Source of the DNA: Paenibacillus lentus
GTDB taxonomy: Bacteria > Bacillota > Bacilli > Paenibacillales > Paenibacillaceae
DNA: 64,000 bases
Assembly: GCF_003931855.1 (NCBI RefSeq)
Contig: NZ_CP034248.1
Location: forward strand, 3,534,001 to 3,598,000
Direction of reading: 5' to 3'
Positions within the stretch are counted from its first letter, which is position 1. The number at the start of each line of letters is the position of its first letter. The position numbers and the translations under genes were made by a program. Below the pieces are notes generated by a model that worked only from the letters and a program-made list of their open reading frames with translations, was not told the DNA's origin and searched no databases. Of this stretch, positions 9,043 through 17,905 are shown in pieces.

Positions 9043-11108
9043 GTGTTATGATGAAGCAAATCAACAGGAAGCAAGCGAAATTTAGAACGAGCTGGCAGTT
9101 AATTGCAATATTTGGGGGCGGCATAGCCGTCCTCTTCGTTCTGTCTATACTTAGCCTTGGATTCGGGGAGGCTGAGATTCCAGCAGCCATTGTAATGGAC
9201 GGTTTGCTGAGCCGCCGAGATGTGATGGAACATAATTTACTGTGGGATATTCGTATGCCGCGTACGATTATTGGGCTTTTATCCGGTGCTGCACTTGCCG
9301 CGGCTGGCGCTCTGCTGCAAACGATTACGAGAAATCCGCTTGCGGCATCAGATACGTTAGGGATTAATGCCGGGGCTTACTTTATGGTGGTTCTCGGCAT
9401 GGTTGCATTCCCGGCTGTACAACAACAATTCCCATTTCTGCTTGCTGCTGCAGGAGGACTGCTGGCAGCTCTCGCTGCTTATATGCTAAGCGGGGGCAAA
9501 GGCGCCACGCCTGTAAGGCTTGCATTGTCAGGCATGATCGTGTCCATGGTGCTTGGCGCATTTACATCGGCCCTACATATTTTTAATAGTACCAAAACGC
9601 AAAATTTATTCTTATGGGGCTCGGGTTCTTTGATTCAGTTAAATTGGGACGGTGTACAGTTTGCCTGGCCTTTTATTTTGGCTTTGCTAGCGGGAGCTAT
9701 GTTCGCAGGTCGGCAATTCGATACGCTGGAGCTTGATGAATCCACCGCCCGTTCACTTGGGCAGCGGGTAGATCTAACACGGGCAATAGGTCTTGGGATG
9801 TCCGTATTGATGGCTGCAATCGTAGTAAGTGTGGTCGGACCTATCGGTTTTGTCGGTCTGGTTGCACCACACCTTGTCCGACTTAGCGGTATCCGTAAGC
9901 ACAGCTTCCTTATCCCCGCAAGCGCACTGTGGGGAGCGATTCTGATTACTGCTGCAGATACGCTTGCACGAATGGTAAGGAGTAGTGTGGGGGAGATGCC
10001 GATCGGCGCCGTAATGGCAATCATTGGCGGCCCCTGGCTTATTTGGCTGGTTCTCACCAAGGTGAGAAATATATCAGGATCTGGGAGCGGGCAGTCATCG
10101 ATGAGTATAGGAGGCGCCGCACTGCGCATGCGTTTTGCTCCGACGGCGATAAGCATAGCATTAATTCTCCTTGCTACCATCGTAATAAGCTTATCCTTTG
10201 GTGGAACGAGAATACCGTTAAGCGAACTATTGGGCAGCGTTGCAGGCGCCAGCGATTCATCGTATTCCGTCCTGCTTAATTTACGGCTTCCGCGTACGCT
10301 AGTTGCTGCTTTAGGGGGGATTGCGCTCGCGATTAGCGGTGTTCTAATTCAAAGCGCTGTTCGAAACCCATTGGCTGATGCTTCTATCATCGGTGTAACC
10401 GCAGGCGCTGGATTTGGTGCAATGATCGTGCTTGTAGCCTTGCCCACTCTGACGATAGTTGCTCTTCCATTTGCAGCTATGGCGGGGGGAATCATCGCTG
10501 CCGCCTTTGTATTCTTTCTGGCCTGGCGTAAATCCTTAAATCCATCCGTGCTCATTTTGCTTGGAATTGCTGTATCGGCCATTGGCTCTGCGGGCATCCA
10601 GGTCATGATTATTAAAGCAAGTCTCTGGAATACAAGTGCCTATATTTGGTTGACAGGTTCGACCTATGGACGAAGCTGGCCTCAGTTTTACACCCTACTT
10701 ATATTTTTGCTGATCCTTGTGCCGATAGCATATTATTTGGCACGGAAATTTGACTTACTGGCATTTGGCGATGAAAGTTCAATTGGGTTTGGTTTGCCGA
10801 TTCGGGGAACCCGTCTGGCTGCAATGATTCTTGGCGTTTTACTTGCATCGGCAGCCGTTGCCAGCGTAGGGACGATTGGTTTTCTCGGTCTCATGGCACC
10901 ACATGTTGTACGGATGATGATTGGGCATCATACGAGACGATCTATTATTCTATCTGGACTGCTTGGTGGTTTACTGCTAGTTCTAGCCGACACGATCGGA
11001 AGGACGATCATGGCTCCGAAAGAAATTCCGTCTGGTCTGATCATTATGCTGATTGGAGCACCTTATTTTTTGTTTTTGATGTATCGCTCGATGCAGAAGA
11101 AAGGGTAG
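9039..11108 (+). CDS. Fused double FecCD-type iron-siderophore permease
   Basis: At 689 residues this is twice the usual FecCD permease length. Two homologous halves are visible: residues about 20-345 (IRMPRTIIGLLSGAALAAAGALLQ, then GPIGFVGLVAPHLVRL) and about 370-689 (LRLPRTLVAALGGIALAISGVLIQ, then GTIGFLGLMAPHVVRM). Each half has around ten membrane helices and a coupling region for the ATPase. The layout is like FhuB. It overlaps the binding protein by 4 bases, so binding protein and transmembrane pore are coupled. No ATPase gene follows, so a shared YusV/FhuC-like ATPase elsewhere in the genome must energise it. Confidence 0.93.
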   Translation: MSVMMKQINRKQAKFRTSWQLIAIFGGGIAVLFVLSILSLGFGEAEIPAAIVMDGLLSRRDVMEHNLLWDIRMPRTIIGLLSGAALAAAGALLQTITRNPLAASDTLGINAGAYFMVVLGMVAFPAVQQQFPFLLAAAGGLLAALAAYMLSGGKGATPVRLALSGMIVSMVLGAFTSALHIFNSTKTQNLFLWGSGSLIQLNWDGVQFAWPFILALLAGAMFAGRQFDTLELDESTARSLGQRVDLTRAIGLGMSVLMAAIVVSVVGPIGFVGLVAPHLVRLSGIRKHSFLIPASALWGAILITAADTLARMVRSSVGEMPIGAVMAIIGGPWLIWLVLTKVRNISGSGSGQSSMSIGGAALRMRFAPTAISIALILLATIVISLSFGGTRIPLSELLGSVAGASDSSYSVLLNLRLPRTLVAALGGIALAISGVLIQSAVRNPLADASIIGVTAGAGFGAMIVLVALPTLTIVALPFAAMAGGIIAAAFVFFLAWRKSLNPSVLILLGIAVSAIGSAGIQVMIIKASLWNTSAYIWLTGSTYGRSWPQFYTLLIFLLILVPIAYYLARKFDLLAFGDESSIGFGLPIRGTRLAAMILGVLLASAAVASVGTIGFLGLMAPHVVRMMIGHHTRRSIILSGLLGGLLLVLADTIGRTIMAPKEIPSGLIIMLIGAPYFLFLMYRSMQKKG

Positions 11109-11164
11109 CAGCCTACAAAATTGAAATCCAAGCAATGTTAATAGAAGAAACAGGATATTTATCA

Positions 11165-11199
11165 AAGCTGTCGAGAAAAGCTCGGCAGCTTAATTTTTT
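11165..11199 (+). terminator. Rho-independent terminator of the iron-uptake operon
   Basis: An 11-base arm (AAGCTGTCGAG) pairs with CTCGGCAGCTT across a 5-base loop, with one G-T wobble, and is followed by AATTTTTT. It lies 57 bases after the permease stop. Confidence 0.9.
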
Positions 11200-11844
11200 G
11201 TATAAGAAAACCCCAGTTTGACTTTAAAGTGATCCCTTAGAATAGACATTGGAAAAACCCCTAGGTTTAACTAATGAATTATAGTGGAACTTGGTCTACT
11301 GAATCAACGAGGCAGAAGAAAGGGATATATATCAAGGGCGGTATATGCAGCAGTTGAAACGGGAGAGTGCAATGACGTAAGTTAAGTGGATGAAAAGGGA
11401 ATTTTATGGTAAGATAGGGCAGAGCAGGAAATCGATCGCGACATTCGGAATCAACTAACGTTTATCCTGTTTACGGGTAAGTCGGTAGGAAAGGCAAATA
11501 AAAAATCTTCCAAGGGCAAGCCTGAGAGAGCCTGAGGTTGGCAGACTTTATGTGCACCTTTTTAGGCGTTTGTTGTAACATCCCCTTATAGAGTTGATGG
11601 ATGTCACCGACTAAGCCGATGGATATGATTACAGATGTTAGTTTATTAATAGAATTCCTGATATGTTGAATATTGAAATTAAAACTAACTTTTTAGTATA
11701 GTCTATGTATTTTTGTTATAAGGGAGGTACTTTAATCAGTTTTTATGAGACACATATAGTAATATCTATATTATAATGTAAATAATAGATATTTATGTTC
11801 TTATGGTAGTATATTTATAATATACAAAAAGAAGGCTATTATTT
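11200..11844. other. Non-coding stretch after the iron operon
   Basis: No convincing open frame is present on either strand. The first half has moderate G+C and mixed sequence that may be decayed coding DNA; the second half (from about 11640) is very AT-rich. I recognised no riboswitch or RNA gene. Confidence 0.4.
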
Positions 11845-12027
11845 GTGATAAAATGGAGTAAAGCAGTTAATAAGTTTCTGGTCATATTTTTTTTAGCTAT
11901 CGTGTGGATTCAATTTGCATATACCAGTCGAGCTACTTCCATGTATTCATCTGATTGTAATAATCTGAGTGGAGAAATGAAGAGCTATGCATCAGGTTAT
12001 TACTACAATCATTTGATTCAGAACTAA
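11845..12027 (+). CDS. Small putative secreted protein, possibly frameshifted
   Basis: A 60-residue frame starting with GTG and a hydrophobic N-terminal segment (FLVIFFLAIVWIQFAYT) of signal-peptide type, followed by a short exported part with one Cys. The ribosome site GAAGG is weak. A frame shifted by one base opens at the very end (12021 onward) and adds 34 residues (starting ELKVSTCNPNAW and ending GWNLKAE) up to a TAA just before the next gene. This suggests that the original protein was about 94 residues with two or more cysteines and carries a frameshift here, or that the window has a sequencing indel. I recognise no family. Confidence 0.35.
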   Translation: MIKWSKAVNKFLVIFFLAIVWIQFAYTSRATSMYSSDCNNLSGEMKSYASGYYYNHLIQN

Positions 12028-12146
12028 AGGTATCAACATGTAATCCAAATGCTTGGAGAATGCTTGATTTCCAGGACGGTTTTGAATCAGGCTATGTGAA
12101 CGGTTGGAATTTAAAAGCAGAATAAAGGACTAAAGAGGGTACATTT

Positions 12147-12881
12147 GTGAAGAAAAAAATATTAATATCTTTATTTACTGTTCCTTTGGTTGCCGCAACC
12201 GTATTTGGTTATATCTATAAGAGTGAACTAAATGTGATTAGTGCACAAAATCAAATTGTGATTGCTTCTGATAAAGCTACTCAAGGTAAAATTGAATATA
12301 TAAAAGAGACTTTTTCTGACGGAGCTTACATCGTACGTATCCGCGATAAAGAAAATCTCACTGAGATTACAGAAGAATATCGTAATAATAAGCTTCATAA
12401 CAAACTTATTATTGAAGATGGTGGAAAAAGGATTACTTCGTATGGGCGTGACTTTGAGACTAATAAACTGGTAGGAAATACATGGACAATGCCGGAGAAC
12501 ATAGCAGCTGAAAATAAAAAGTTACTGCAGATCTCGTTGCTGGAGAAGGCAAAAGAAGAACTGCAAAGTCAAAGTTGGACGATCCTTGAATCCTCCACCT
12601 CATTAACTGCAGCAGCTTCAAATCAACAACAAGTTGTGACTGAAGATGAATTCCATAAAGAGATTGTTACAATCGATAATAATACGGGCCTCCCGATTAA
12701 AAGAGAAATATTTTTAAAAGACAAAAACGGTAATATAGTATATAGCTCGACAAAGACGGAAGAGTACAAATATCTAGATACCATGCCACTGAAAGTTCAA
12801 AACCTCTCTCATGAAGAAGATGTAGAAATTAAAGAAATTCCCGCGCCTATTATAGAAGATAAGGTTTTTGAAGGATCATAA
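12147..12881 (+). CDS. Hypothetical secreted or membrane-anchored protein
   Basis: A 244-residue protein with a GTG start, AAGAGGG ribosome site at about 12133-12139, and an N-terminal signal or anchor (KKKILISLFTVPLVAATVFGYIY) without a lipobox. The rest is hydrophilic and predicted to be outside the cell; the pattern of charged strands (DNNTGLPIKREIFLKDKNGN) is reminiscent of beta-sheet-rich surface proteins, but I cannot assign a family. It follows the small secreted ORF by about 120 bases and the two may form a unit. A hairpin follows at 12956. Confidence 0.6.
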   Translation: MKKKILISLFTVPLVAATVFGYIYKSELNVISAQNQIVIASDKATQGKIEYIKETFSDGAYIVRIRDKENLTEITEEYRNNKLHNKLIIEDGGKRITSYGRDFETNKLVGNTWTMPENIAAENKKLLQISLLEKAKEELQSQSWTILESSTSLTAAASNQQQVVTEDEFHKEIVTIDNNTGLPIKREIFLKDKNGNIVYSSTKTEEYKYLDTMPLKVQNLSHEEDVEIKEIPAPIIEDKVFEGS

Positions 12882-12955
12882 ACGGCTGATAAAACACTTT
12901 TCAAAAGAGGAATCTATAGCAGTCTCGCATCCGCACAAATATAGAATGAAACAAA

Positions 12956-12984
12956 GAAACCACTTCCTTAAATGAAGTGGTTTC
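12956..12984. terminator. Hairpin terminator after the hypothetical secreted gene
   Basis: An 11-bp perfect stem (GAAACCACTTC with its complement GAAGTGGTTTC, 7-base loop) occurs 75 bases after the stop. The T-tract is short and interrupted, so termination is likely but not certain. Confidence 0.65.
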
Positions 12985-13059
12985 TTCATATAATTGCAAT
13001 TGCTCTGAATTAATAATTTATTGTTGTGTATCCTCATTAAGGAACATACGTGCTATAAT

Positions 13060-13089
13060 AAGTACGCCAAACACGTATTTTGCGCACTT
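13060..13089. promoter_or_regulatory. dif-shaped dyad upstream of a Xer-type recombinase
   Basis: Two 12-base arms, AAGTACGCCAAA and TTTTGCGCACTT, are inverted copies of each other with two mismatches and are separated by 6 bases (CACGTA). This 12-6-12 geometry is close to that of Xer core recombination sites. It lies about 107 bases upstream of the tyrosine recombinase start. TATAAT at 13054-13059 abuts it, so it could equally be an operator on a promoter. Confidence 0.4.
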
Positions 13090-13195
13090 TCGATTTTGAG
13101 CGATTTTTTTGTGAAATGATCACCAGTTATCTATCAAAATATTCGCCATAATATACCATAAAAGAGGAATACATGGATGATATGAGGGATCAACA

Positions 13196-14110
13196 TTGAC
13201 TACTAAATATGACATCGAAGAAATCTATGCCGAACCTCTTCAGGCATTTAAAATCTGGATGAAGCAGTCGGGGTATACCGAAGCAACGAGAAAAGAGTAT
13301 ATGAGAGAAGTTTATGATTATTTATACTCTCTGGATGAACTGCCGGTTCAACAGGCGGGAAAATTGAACGTGGTCAGCTTTTTGGTATCCAAACAAGATT
13401 CGGCTGGCGACAAGACGAGGAATCGGACGCTATCCGCAATCCGTTCCTTTTACGCATCATTGCTTGACTTTGATTTAGCCACAAGAAACCCTGCGCTTGA
13501 GGTTAAGAAATCGAAGACGGAGAAAAATAAAATTCCGGTTTATTTGGAGGAGCATGAGCTTAAAAAGGTACTTACCTATGTAGAGGGACGATATCGCGAT
13601 CGGAATCTGGCCATTTTTCTGTTAATGGGTTACTGCGGTTTACGGGTAGGTGAGGTTCACCGAATGAACCTGTCTCATTTCAAGAGAGATAAGGGTACGC
13701 TAGAAGTGCTAGGCAAGGGGCGGAAATGGAACGAGATTCCACTTCCTGATTTAGTCGTAGAATATCTCGGAAAAGTAGAAGAGGGGCGCATCCAGCCCTA
13801 CAGCGCAAAAGAGGAAGCCTTCTTTGTATCCCAGAAAGGAAGAAGACTCTCGATCCGTCAGATTCAGAAGATTGCTGCGAACGTCTTTGATGCGTTCAAG
13901 CAGGATCATCCGCAATTGACTGATTTGAAATTATCCTGCCATAAGCTGCGGCATTCCTTTGCTACGATGCTGTTGAAGAACAACGTCGATATTCGCGTGG
14001 TGAAGGAGCTGCTAGGTCATGCCTCCATTGAAACGACGATGATCTACACGCATATTAATGACGAACAGAAGCGCAGCGCCATGACGACGATTGTGGTGCC
14101 GAAGATTTGA
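13196..14110 (+). CDS. Tyrosine recombinase (XerC/D-like integrase)
   Basis: A 304-residue tyrosine recombinase with an N-terminal SAM-like DNA-binding domain (about 12-100) and a complete catalytic domain. The catalytic set is visible: Arg150 in CGLRVGE, Lys174 in GKGRK, HKLRH at 249-253, His275 in LLGHAS and nucleophile Tyr284 in TTMIYTH. The start is TTG 13196 with GAGGGAT five bases upstream; the frame is closed by a stop just before it, so no earlier start exists. It is not next to an obvious prophage or integron and may be a stand-alone Xer paralogue. A dif-shaped dyad lies upstream. Confidence 0.9.
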   Translation: MTTKYDIEEIYAEPLQAFKIWMKQSGYTEATRKEYMREVYDYLYSLDELPVQQAGKLNVVSFLVSKQDSAGDKTRNRTLSAIRSFYASLLDFDLATRNPALEVKKSKTEKNKIPVYLEEHELKKVLTYVEGRYRDRNLAIFLLMGYCGLRVGEVHRMNLSHFKRDKGTLEVLGKGRKWNEIPLPDLVVEYLGKVEEGRIQPYSAKEEAFFVSQKGRRLSIRQIQKIAANVFDAFKQDHPQLTDLKLSCHKLRHSFATMLLKNNVDIRVVKELLGHASIETTMIYTHINDEQKRSAMTTIVVPKI

Positions 14111-14164
14111 TGATTTGTCTTGAGTTGTATTGAAGTTCAGCATTAATTATAGATCCAAACAACA

Positions 14165-14190
14165 AAATCCCACGCAGCGTGGGATTTTTT
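14165..14190. terminator. Bidirectional terminator between recombinase and DUF3231 gene
   Basis: AAATCCCACGC faces its complement GCGTGGGATTT with almost no loop, with an A-run on the left and T-run on the right. The genes converge here, so it can serve both strands. Confidence 0.88.
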
Positions 14191-14202
14191 AATTCGTCTT
14201 TT

Positions 14203-14715
14203 TTATTCTTCGACAGGTCTTTGCACCTGAAGAGGTGGAGGGATCAGCCACCCTTTTTCTTTATTCATTTGCAGGATTCGTAAGCCCAGGGCAGCTTTAG
14301 TTAGGTGATATTTTCCAAATAATGCGCCTATATCTTCTCTTATGGATTGCCCCATGACGGAACTGCATGCGGTAAGACCAAGTGCGTTCTCGGCTGCAAT
14401 TTTTGCAGCGATTTCGGGATCGGTAAATCTTGCTCCTGCCGGAATATCCTCTAGTTTAACTGGGGGTCTTTCCGGTAATACAGGGGCGGGTGCAATGCCA
14501 TTATCCGTCAACAAAGTGTCACATTCTTTAATCTCCAGCTTAGCCTGTTCAATGAGATCCTCTAGAATTTTCTTCAAATCCTGATCCCCAGCATGGTTGA
14601 GAAAAGCCTGATAAAAAGAAACTGTGCCTTTAGCCACCATGGAGGCTTGCCATACGCTGAAAATTTCACCATAGTGCATAGGTTCGTCTTTGGGATTACC
14701 GCTTAAAATACCCAT
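14203..14715 (-). CDS. DUF3231 family protein
   Basis: A 170-residue single-domain DUF3231 protein, predicted four-helix bundle of the ferritin-like kind (MHYGEIFSVWQASMVAKGTVSFYQAFLNHAGD, LIEQAKLEIKECDTLL, and the closing YHLTKAALGLRILQMNKEKGWLIPPPL). Proteins of this family are common in spore-formers and several are linked with sporulation, but the biochemical role is unknown. The ribosome site AAAAGGAGAGAA precedes the ATG. It is divergent from the Mn catalase gene with a 185-base spacer, which must hold both promoters. Confidence 0.85.
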   Translation of the reverse strand: MGILSGNPKDEPMHYGEIFSVWQASMVAKGTVSFYQAFLNHAGDQDLKKILEDLIEQAKLEIKECDTLLTDNGIAPAPVLPERPPVKLEDIPAGARFTDPEIAAKIAAENALGLTACSSVMGQSIREDIGALFGKYHLTKAALGLRILQMNKEKGWLIPPPLQVQRPVEE

Positions 14716-14900
14716 GTAATTTCTCTCCTTTTAATATATTCTCCTTCATTCTTGACTTATTGTTTGTGATTTATGCTGTTTTATCTGATATATAGTCATG
14801 CATGACGTTGGTAAAATATGGGACCTTACTCACTGCATTTACTCTAGTCATCGAGAGCAAACTGGATAGCGACGCAAAATTATATACAGGGGGTATTCTG

Positions 14901-15755
14901 ATGTATTTCTATAAGGAAGACTTAATTAACATGATCGTGCCGGATCAGCCTGATCCAGCAGCTGCCAAGGTACTGCAGGAAACATTAGGTGGTCGTTTCG
15001 GAGAGATGCGAACTATGATGCAGTTTTTCTTTCAAAGCAATAACTTTCGAGGCAACGCTACGCAATTTCGAGACTTGATCCGCGGGGTTTTTTTAGAGGA
15101 ATTAAGTCATGTTGAACTAGTCCAGCATACAATTAATCAACTGCTTACGGGATCTGGTGCTGAACAAGCAGGGGATTCCGGGATAGATGCGGCACCATTG
15201 GACGAAGCGATCAAACATGCGAACCCTCATCATTTTATTATGGGTGCGCAAAGCTCTTTACCCGTTGACGCCGCCGGGAATCCTTGGAATGGAAATTATG
15301 TGTATGATCATGGCAATTTAATCAGCAATTTATTGGACAATGTCGTACTTGAATCGACAGGAGTGCTGCAGAAAACAAGAATTTATGAAATGAGCAGCAA
15401 CAAAACCTTCCGAGAAACTCTGGCGTTTCTCATCGTGAGAGATAATGCTCACCAAAACGCCTTTGCCAAGGCACTTGAAACACTGGGAGTCAACTGGGGG
15501 AAGCTCTTTCCCGTTCCGAATTATGATATCAATAAATATCCGGAATGCAAGAAATACGTCGATATGGGCTTTCACAATGCGCAATTTAATTTCCGTCTGG
15601 ATCCTACACGAATTGCTGAAATCTTTAGCGGCCAGACTCCAAGCCGCAACGGAGGAGATTTGCAGGTAGTAACACCGCCTGAAGGATTTCCGCTACCTAA
15701 CCTGCCTGAGATCCCCAATGAGCACAGCCCAGGCCTGCATGATTTGAATGCATAA
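14901..15755 (+). CDS. Manganese catalase
   Basis: A 284-residue Mn-containing catalase, the dinuclear ferritin-like enzyme that disproportionates hydrogen peroxide. The N-terminus YKEDLINMIVPDQPDPAAAK, the metal-ligand segment GGRFGEMRTMMQFFFQ, the second ligand segment EELSHVELVQ and the C-terminal DNAHQNAFAKALE all fit the family (compare YdbD). I start at ATG 14901 with CAGGGGG at 14887-14893; the frame opens 33 codons earlier, but that extension has no family counterpart. The tail PEIPNEHSPGLHDLNA is a typical family end. It is followed by a strong hairpin. Confidence 0.92.
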   Translation: MYFYKEDLINMIVPDQPDPAAAKVLQETLGGRFGEMRTMMQFFFQSNNFRGNATQFRDLIRGVFLEELSHVELVQHTINQLLTGSGAEQAGDSGIDAAPLDEAIKHANPHHFIMGAQSSLPVDAAGNPWNGNYVYDHGNLISNLLDNVVLESTGVLQKTRIYEMSSNKTFRETLAFLIVRDNAHQNAFAKALETLGVNWGKLFPVPNYDINKYPECKKYVDMGFHNAQFNFRLDPTRIAEIFSGQTPSRNGGDLQVVTPPEGFPLPNLPEIPNEHSPGLHDLNA

Positions 15756-15794
15756 TAATGTGAACCATATAATTGGATAATAAATGAAATGACT

Positions 15795-15849
15795 ATACTA
15801 AAAGAGACCTCGCGATCCTTTAACCGGATTGGAGGTCTTCTTTAGTATG
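15795..15849. terminator. Bidirectional terminator between Mn catalase and cyclophilin
   Basis: A long imperfect hairpin: ATACTAAA-AGAGACCTC on the left pairs with GAGGTCTTCTTTAGTAT on the right around a smaller inner stem. It lies between convergent genes. Confidence 0.8.
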
Positions 15850-15864
15850 AGTTGCCATTTGGCA

Positions 15865-16575
15865 TTATTGCTCAGTAATCTTAATTTCTTTTATCTGCAC
15901 TGTCTCTGTCGGTGAGCTCGGCTCGCCGCTGAAAGGGTTGGGTTGAACGGGTGTAGCAGCAATATCCAAAACGACATCCATGCCATCCGTTACTTTTCCG
16001 AAAATAGTATAATTCGGTGACCTATTTAACCCGATGCTATCCTCACCCGTACAGATAAAAAATTGGCTGCCATTGGTATTTGGTCCCGCATTCGCCATAG
16101 CTACGATACCTGGTTCATATTGATAGTCGGTTTGTTCATCTTCGAAACGGTATCCCGGACCGCCGGTTCCAGTTCCCTCGGGGTCACCGGTTTGGATCAT
16201 AAAGGACTCGATAATGCGGTGGAAGATAACATCGTCGTAGAAGCCCTGCTTCGATAGAAATACGAAGTTATTGACGGTTTTAGGCGCGTCTTTGGCGAAC
16301 AGTTCAATGGTAAAGTTGCCTTTGGTCGTTGTGAACTCTGCAGTATATGATTTGTTCGGGTCGATTTCCATAGCAGGAGGGTTGTCCCAACTCATGATTT
16401 CTTTCTTGTTACCAGTCTCAGGTTCAACCGGCGGTGCCGTTTGTTCCGCGGTGTTTCCAGCCTTTTGATGGTTAGCGGCTTCTTCTTTTGTCTCACTATT
16501 CTTACCGCAACCGCTAACGATGAGAATGGCGGAAATCAGCAGAATAATTGGTAATAGTACATGTTTTTTTCTCAT
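15865..16575 (-). CDS. Peptidyl-prolyl cis-trans isomerase lipoprotein (cyclophilin)
   Basis: A 236-residue exported cyclophilin. The signal peptide ends in the lipobox VSGC, followed by a Glu/Thr/Pro-rich linker to about residue 65 and a full cyclophilin domain (FTTTKGNFTIELFAKDAPKT, FHRIIESFMIQTGDPEGTGTGG, ANAGPNTNGSQFFI). The active-site Arg in FHR and the SQFF segment are present, but the QTGD region is the minimal bacterial form. It would assist folding of exported proteins outside the membrane. GTG 16581 is an alternative start two codons upstream; GGAAGAG favours ATG 16575. Confidence 0.92.
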   Translation of the reverse strand: MRKKHVLLPIILLISAILIVSGCGKNSETKEEAANHQKAGNTAEQTAPPVEPETGNKKEIMSWDNPPAMEIDPNKSYTAEFTTTKGNFTIELFAKDAPKTVNNFVFLSKQGFYDDVIFHRIIESFMIQTGDPEGTGTGGPGYRFEDEQTDYQYEPGIVAMANAGPNTNGSQFFICTGEDSIGLNRSPNYTIFGKVTDGMDVVLDIAATPVQPNPFSGEPSSPTETVQIKEIKITEQ

Positions 16576-16756
16576 AAACACTCTTCCAGCTCCTTTTTTA
16601 CAAATCTTGTTTTATCATATCGATTTTTCGCTGAAAATGCCAGCTCAGCAGGAGCTTAAGATCGCATGTTCTTGAAAAAGACAGTATAATATGAAGTAGA
16701 TAATCATTTGTGATGTAGCTATAGTAGCGATATATGTGAATTTTTAAGGAGATATC

Positions 16757-17737
16757 ATGATCAAAACCATTTCAGATATTGCCGCCATTGCAGGGGTAGC
16801 CAAGAGCACCGTTTCCCGGTATTTAAACGGGGGTTCTGTCAGCCAAGCGACACGGCAGCGTATTGAAAAAGTTATTAAAGAGCATCAGTATGTACCCAAT
16901 ACTTTTGCTCAGAGCTTGAAAGCACGGAAAACGAATTTTATAGGAACGGTTGTGCCGCGACTGGATTCATTTGCATCCTCTCAAACATTAATGGGCATCG
17001 ATGAACAATTGCGGGAGGCGAATTATCAAATGCTCATATCTAATACGAGCCAGGATATGAAGCGTGAAATCGAGGCCATTTACGATTTTGCCAGACAAAA
17101 GGTTTCGGGAATTATTCTGCTTGCCGCCCAGATTCATGACGACCATTTAAAAGCGGCGGAGGAGATCAATATTCCCATTCTGCTGCTAGGTCAAGAGAAT
17201 GACCGTCTCCACAGTTTAATCCACGACGACTATCATGCCGGATACGCAATGGGGAAGCATATTCTAGAGATGGGTCATCGAAATATTGCTTATTTAGGTG
17301 TGACAGAGAAGGATATCGCCGTTGGAGTGCGAAGAAAAGAAGGGTTTAAGAAGAGCTTAGAGGGGACGGCTTGTTCGATTTCATACTATGAAACTGGGTT
17401 TAAAATGACCGATGCGATGAAGACGGCTTCTGAGCTGCTCGATGAGATTTCGCCATCGATCATCGTTTGTGCGACGGACAATATTGCCCTAGGAGTCATG
17501 AAGGCTGCGTATCTCAAGGAGATTGCCATTCCTAAGCAGTTGTCCGTCACAGGCTTTGGCGGATATGATATAACAGAAATCATTCATCCTACCTTAACCA
17601 CCATTCGATTTTTCTATAAGGAGGCAGGGAAGCTTGCTGCTCATCAAATCATAAAGCTTGTGCAGGAGGAGCAAATAGATCCTGTGACCACTATGGAGTT
17701 TGAACTGCTTATGCGAGAAAGCGTTGACAAACGCTAA
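16757..17737 (+). CDS. LacI family repressor of the sucrose operon
   Basis: A 326-residue LacI/GalR regulator: the N-terminal HTH with hinge (TISDIAAIAGVAKSTVSRYLNG, then VPNTFAQSLKARKT) and a sugar-binding periplasmic-type domain. The segment TVSRYLNGGSVSQATRQRI is like ScrR/CcpA-type regulators that bind GGAACCGGTTCC-like operators, and two such sites lie between this gene and the next. It is transcribed toward the hydrolase gene and most likely represses the sucrose operon until sucrose-6-phosphate or fructose appears. The effector is inference. Confidence 0.9.
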   Translation: MIKTISDIAAIAGVAKSTVSRYLNGGSVSQATRQRIEKVIKEHQYVPNTFAQSLKARKTNFIGTVVPRLDSFASSQTLMGIDEQLREANYQMLISNTSQDMKREIEAIYDFARQKVSGIILLAAQIHDDHLKAAEEINIPILLLGQENDRLHSLIHDDYHAGYAMGKHILEMGHRNIAYLGVTEKDIAVGVRRKEGFKKSLEGTACSISYYETGFKMTDAMKTASELLDEISPSIIVCATDNIALGVMKAAYLKEIAIPKQLSVTGFGGYDITEIIHPTLTTIRFFYKEAGKLAAHQIIKLVQEEQIDPVTTMEFELLMRESVDKR

Positions 17738-17768
17738 TCTTTTATATTATAATTCGAGACGAAATAAG

Positions 17769-17807
17769 GTTCCATAATTCATGCTATAAGCTGTTGAATT
17801 ATGGAAC
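17769..17807. other. 13-bp inverted repeat after the LacI gene
   Basis: GTTCCATAATTCA is matched exactly by TGAATTATGGAAC across 13 bases. It has no T-run and lies 32 bases after the lacI-type stop. It may be a weak terminator or an extra regulator site. Confidence 0.5.
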
Positions 17808-17825
17808 ATATTTAAGAGCCGACTT

Positions 17826-17867
17826 GGAACCGGTTCCTTTTTTTAAAAGTATAATGGAACCGGTTCT
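17826..17867. promoter_or_regulatory. Tandem LacI-type operators around a -10 box
   Basis: The perfect palindrome GGAACCGGTTCC at 17826-17837 and a near copy GGAACCGGTTCT at 17856-17867 have centres exactly 30 bases apart, about three helical turns. A perfect TATAAT lies between them at 17850-17855; no good -35 box is visible at standard spacing. Binding of the LacI regulator to both sites would cover the promoter of the hydrolase-kinase-PTS operon. Confidence 0.8.
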
Positions 17868-17905
17868 ATTATCTTAAATGACAAATAAAACGGAGATTAT
17901 CAACC

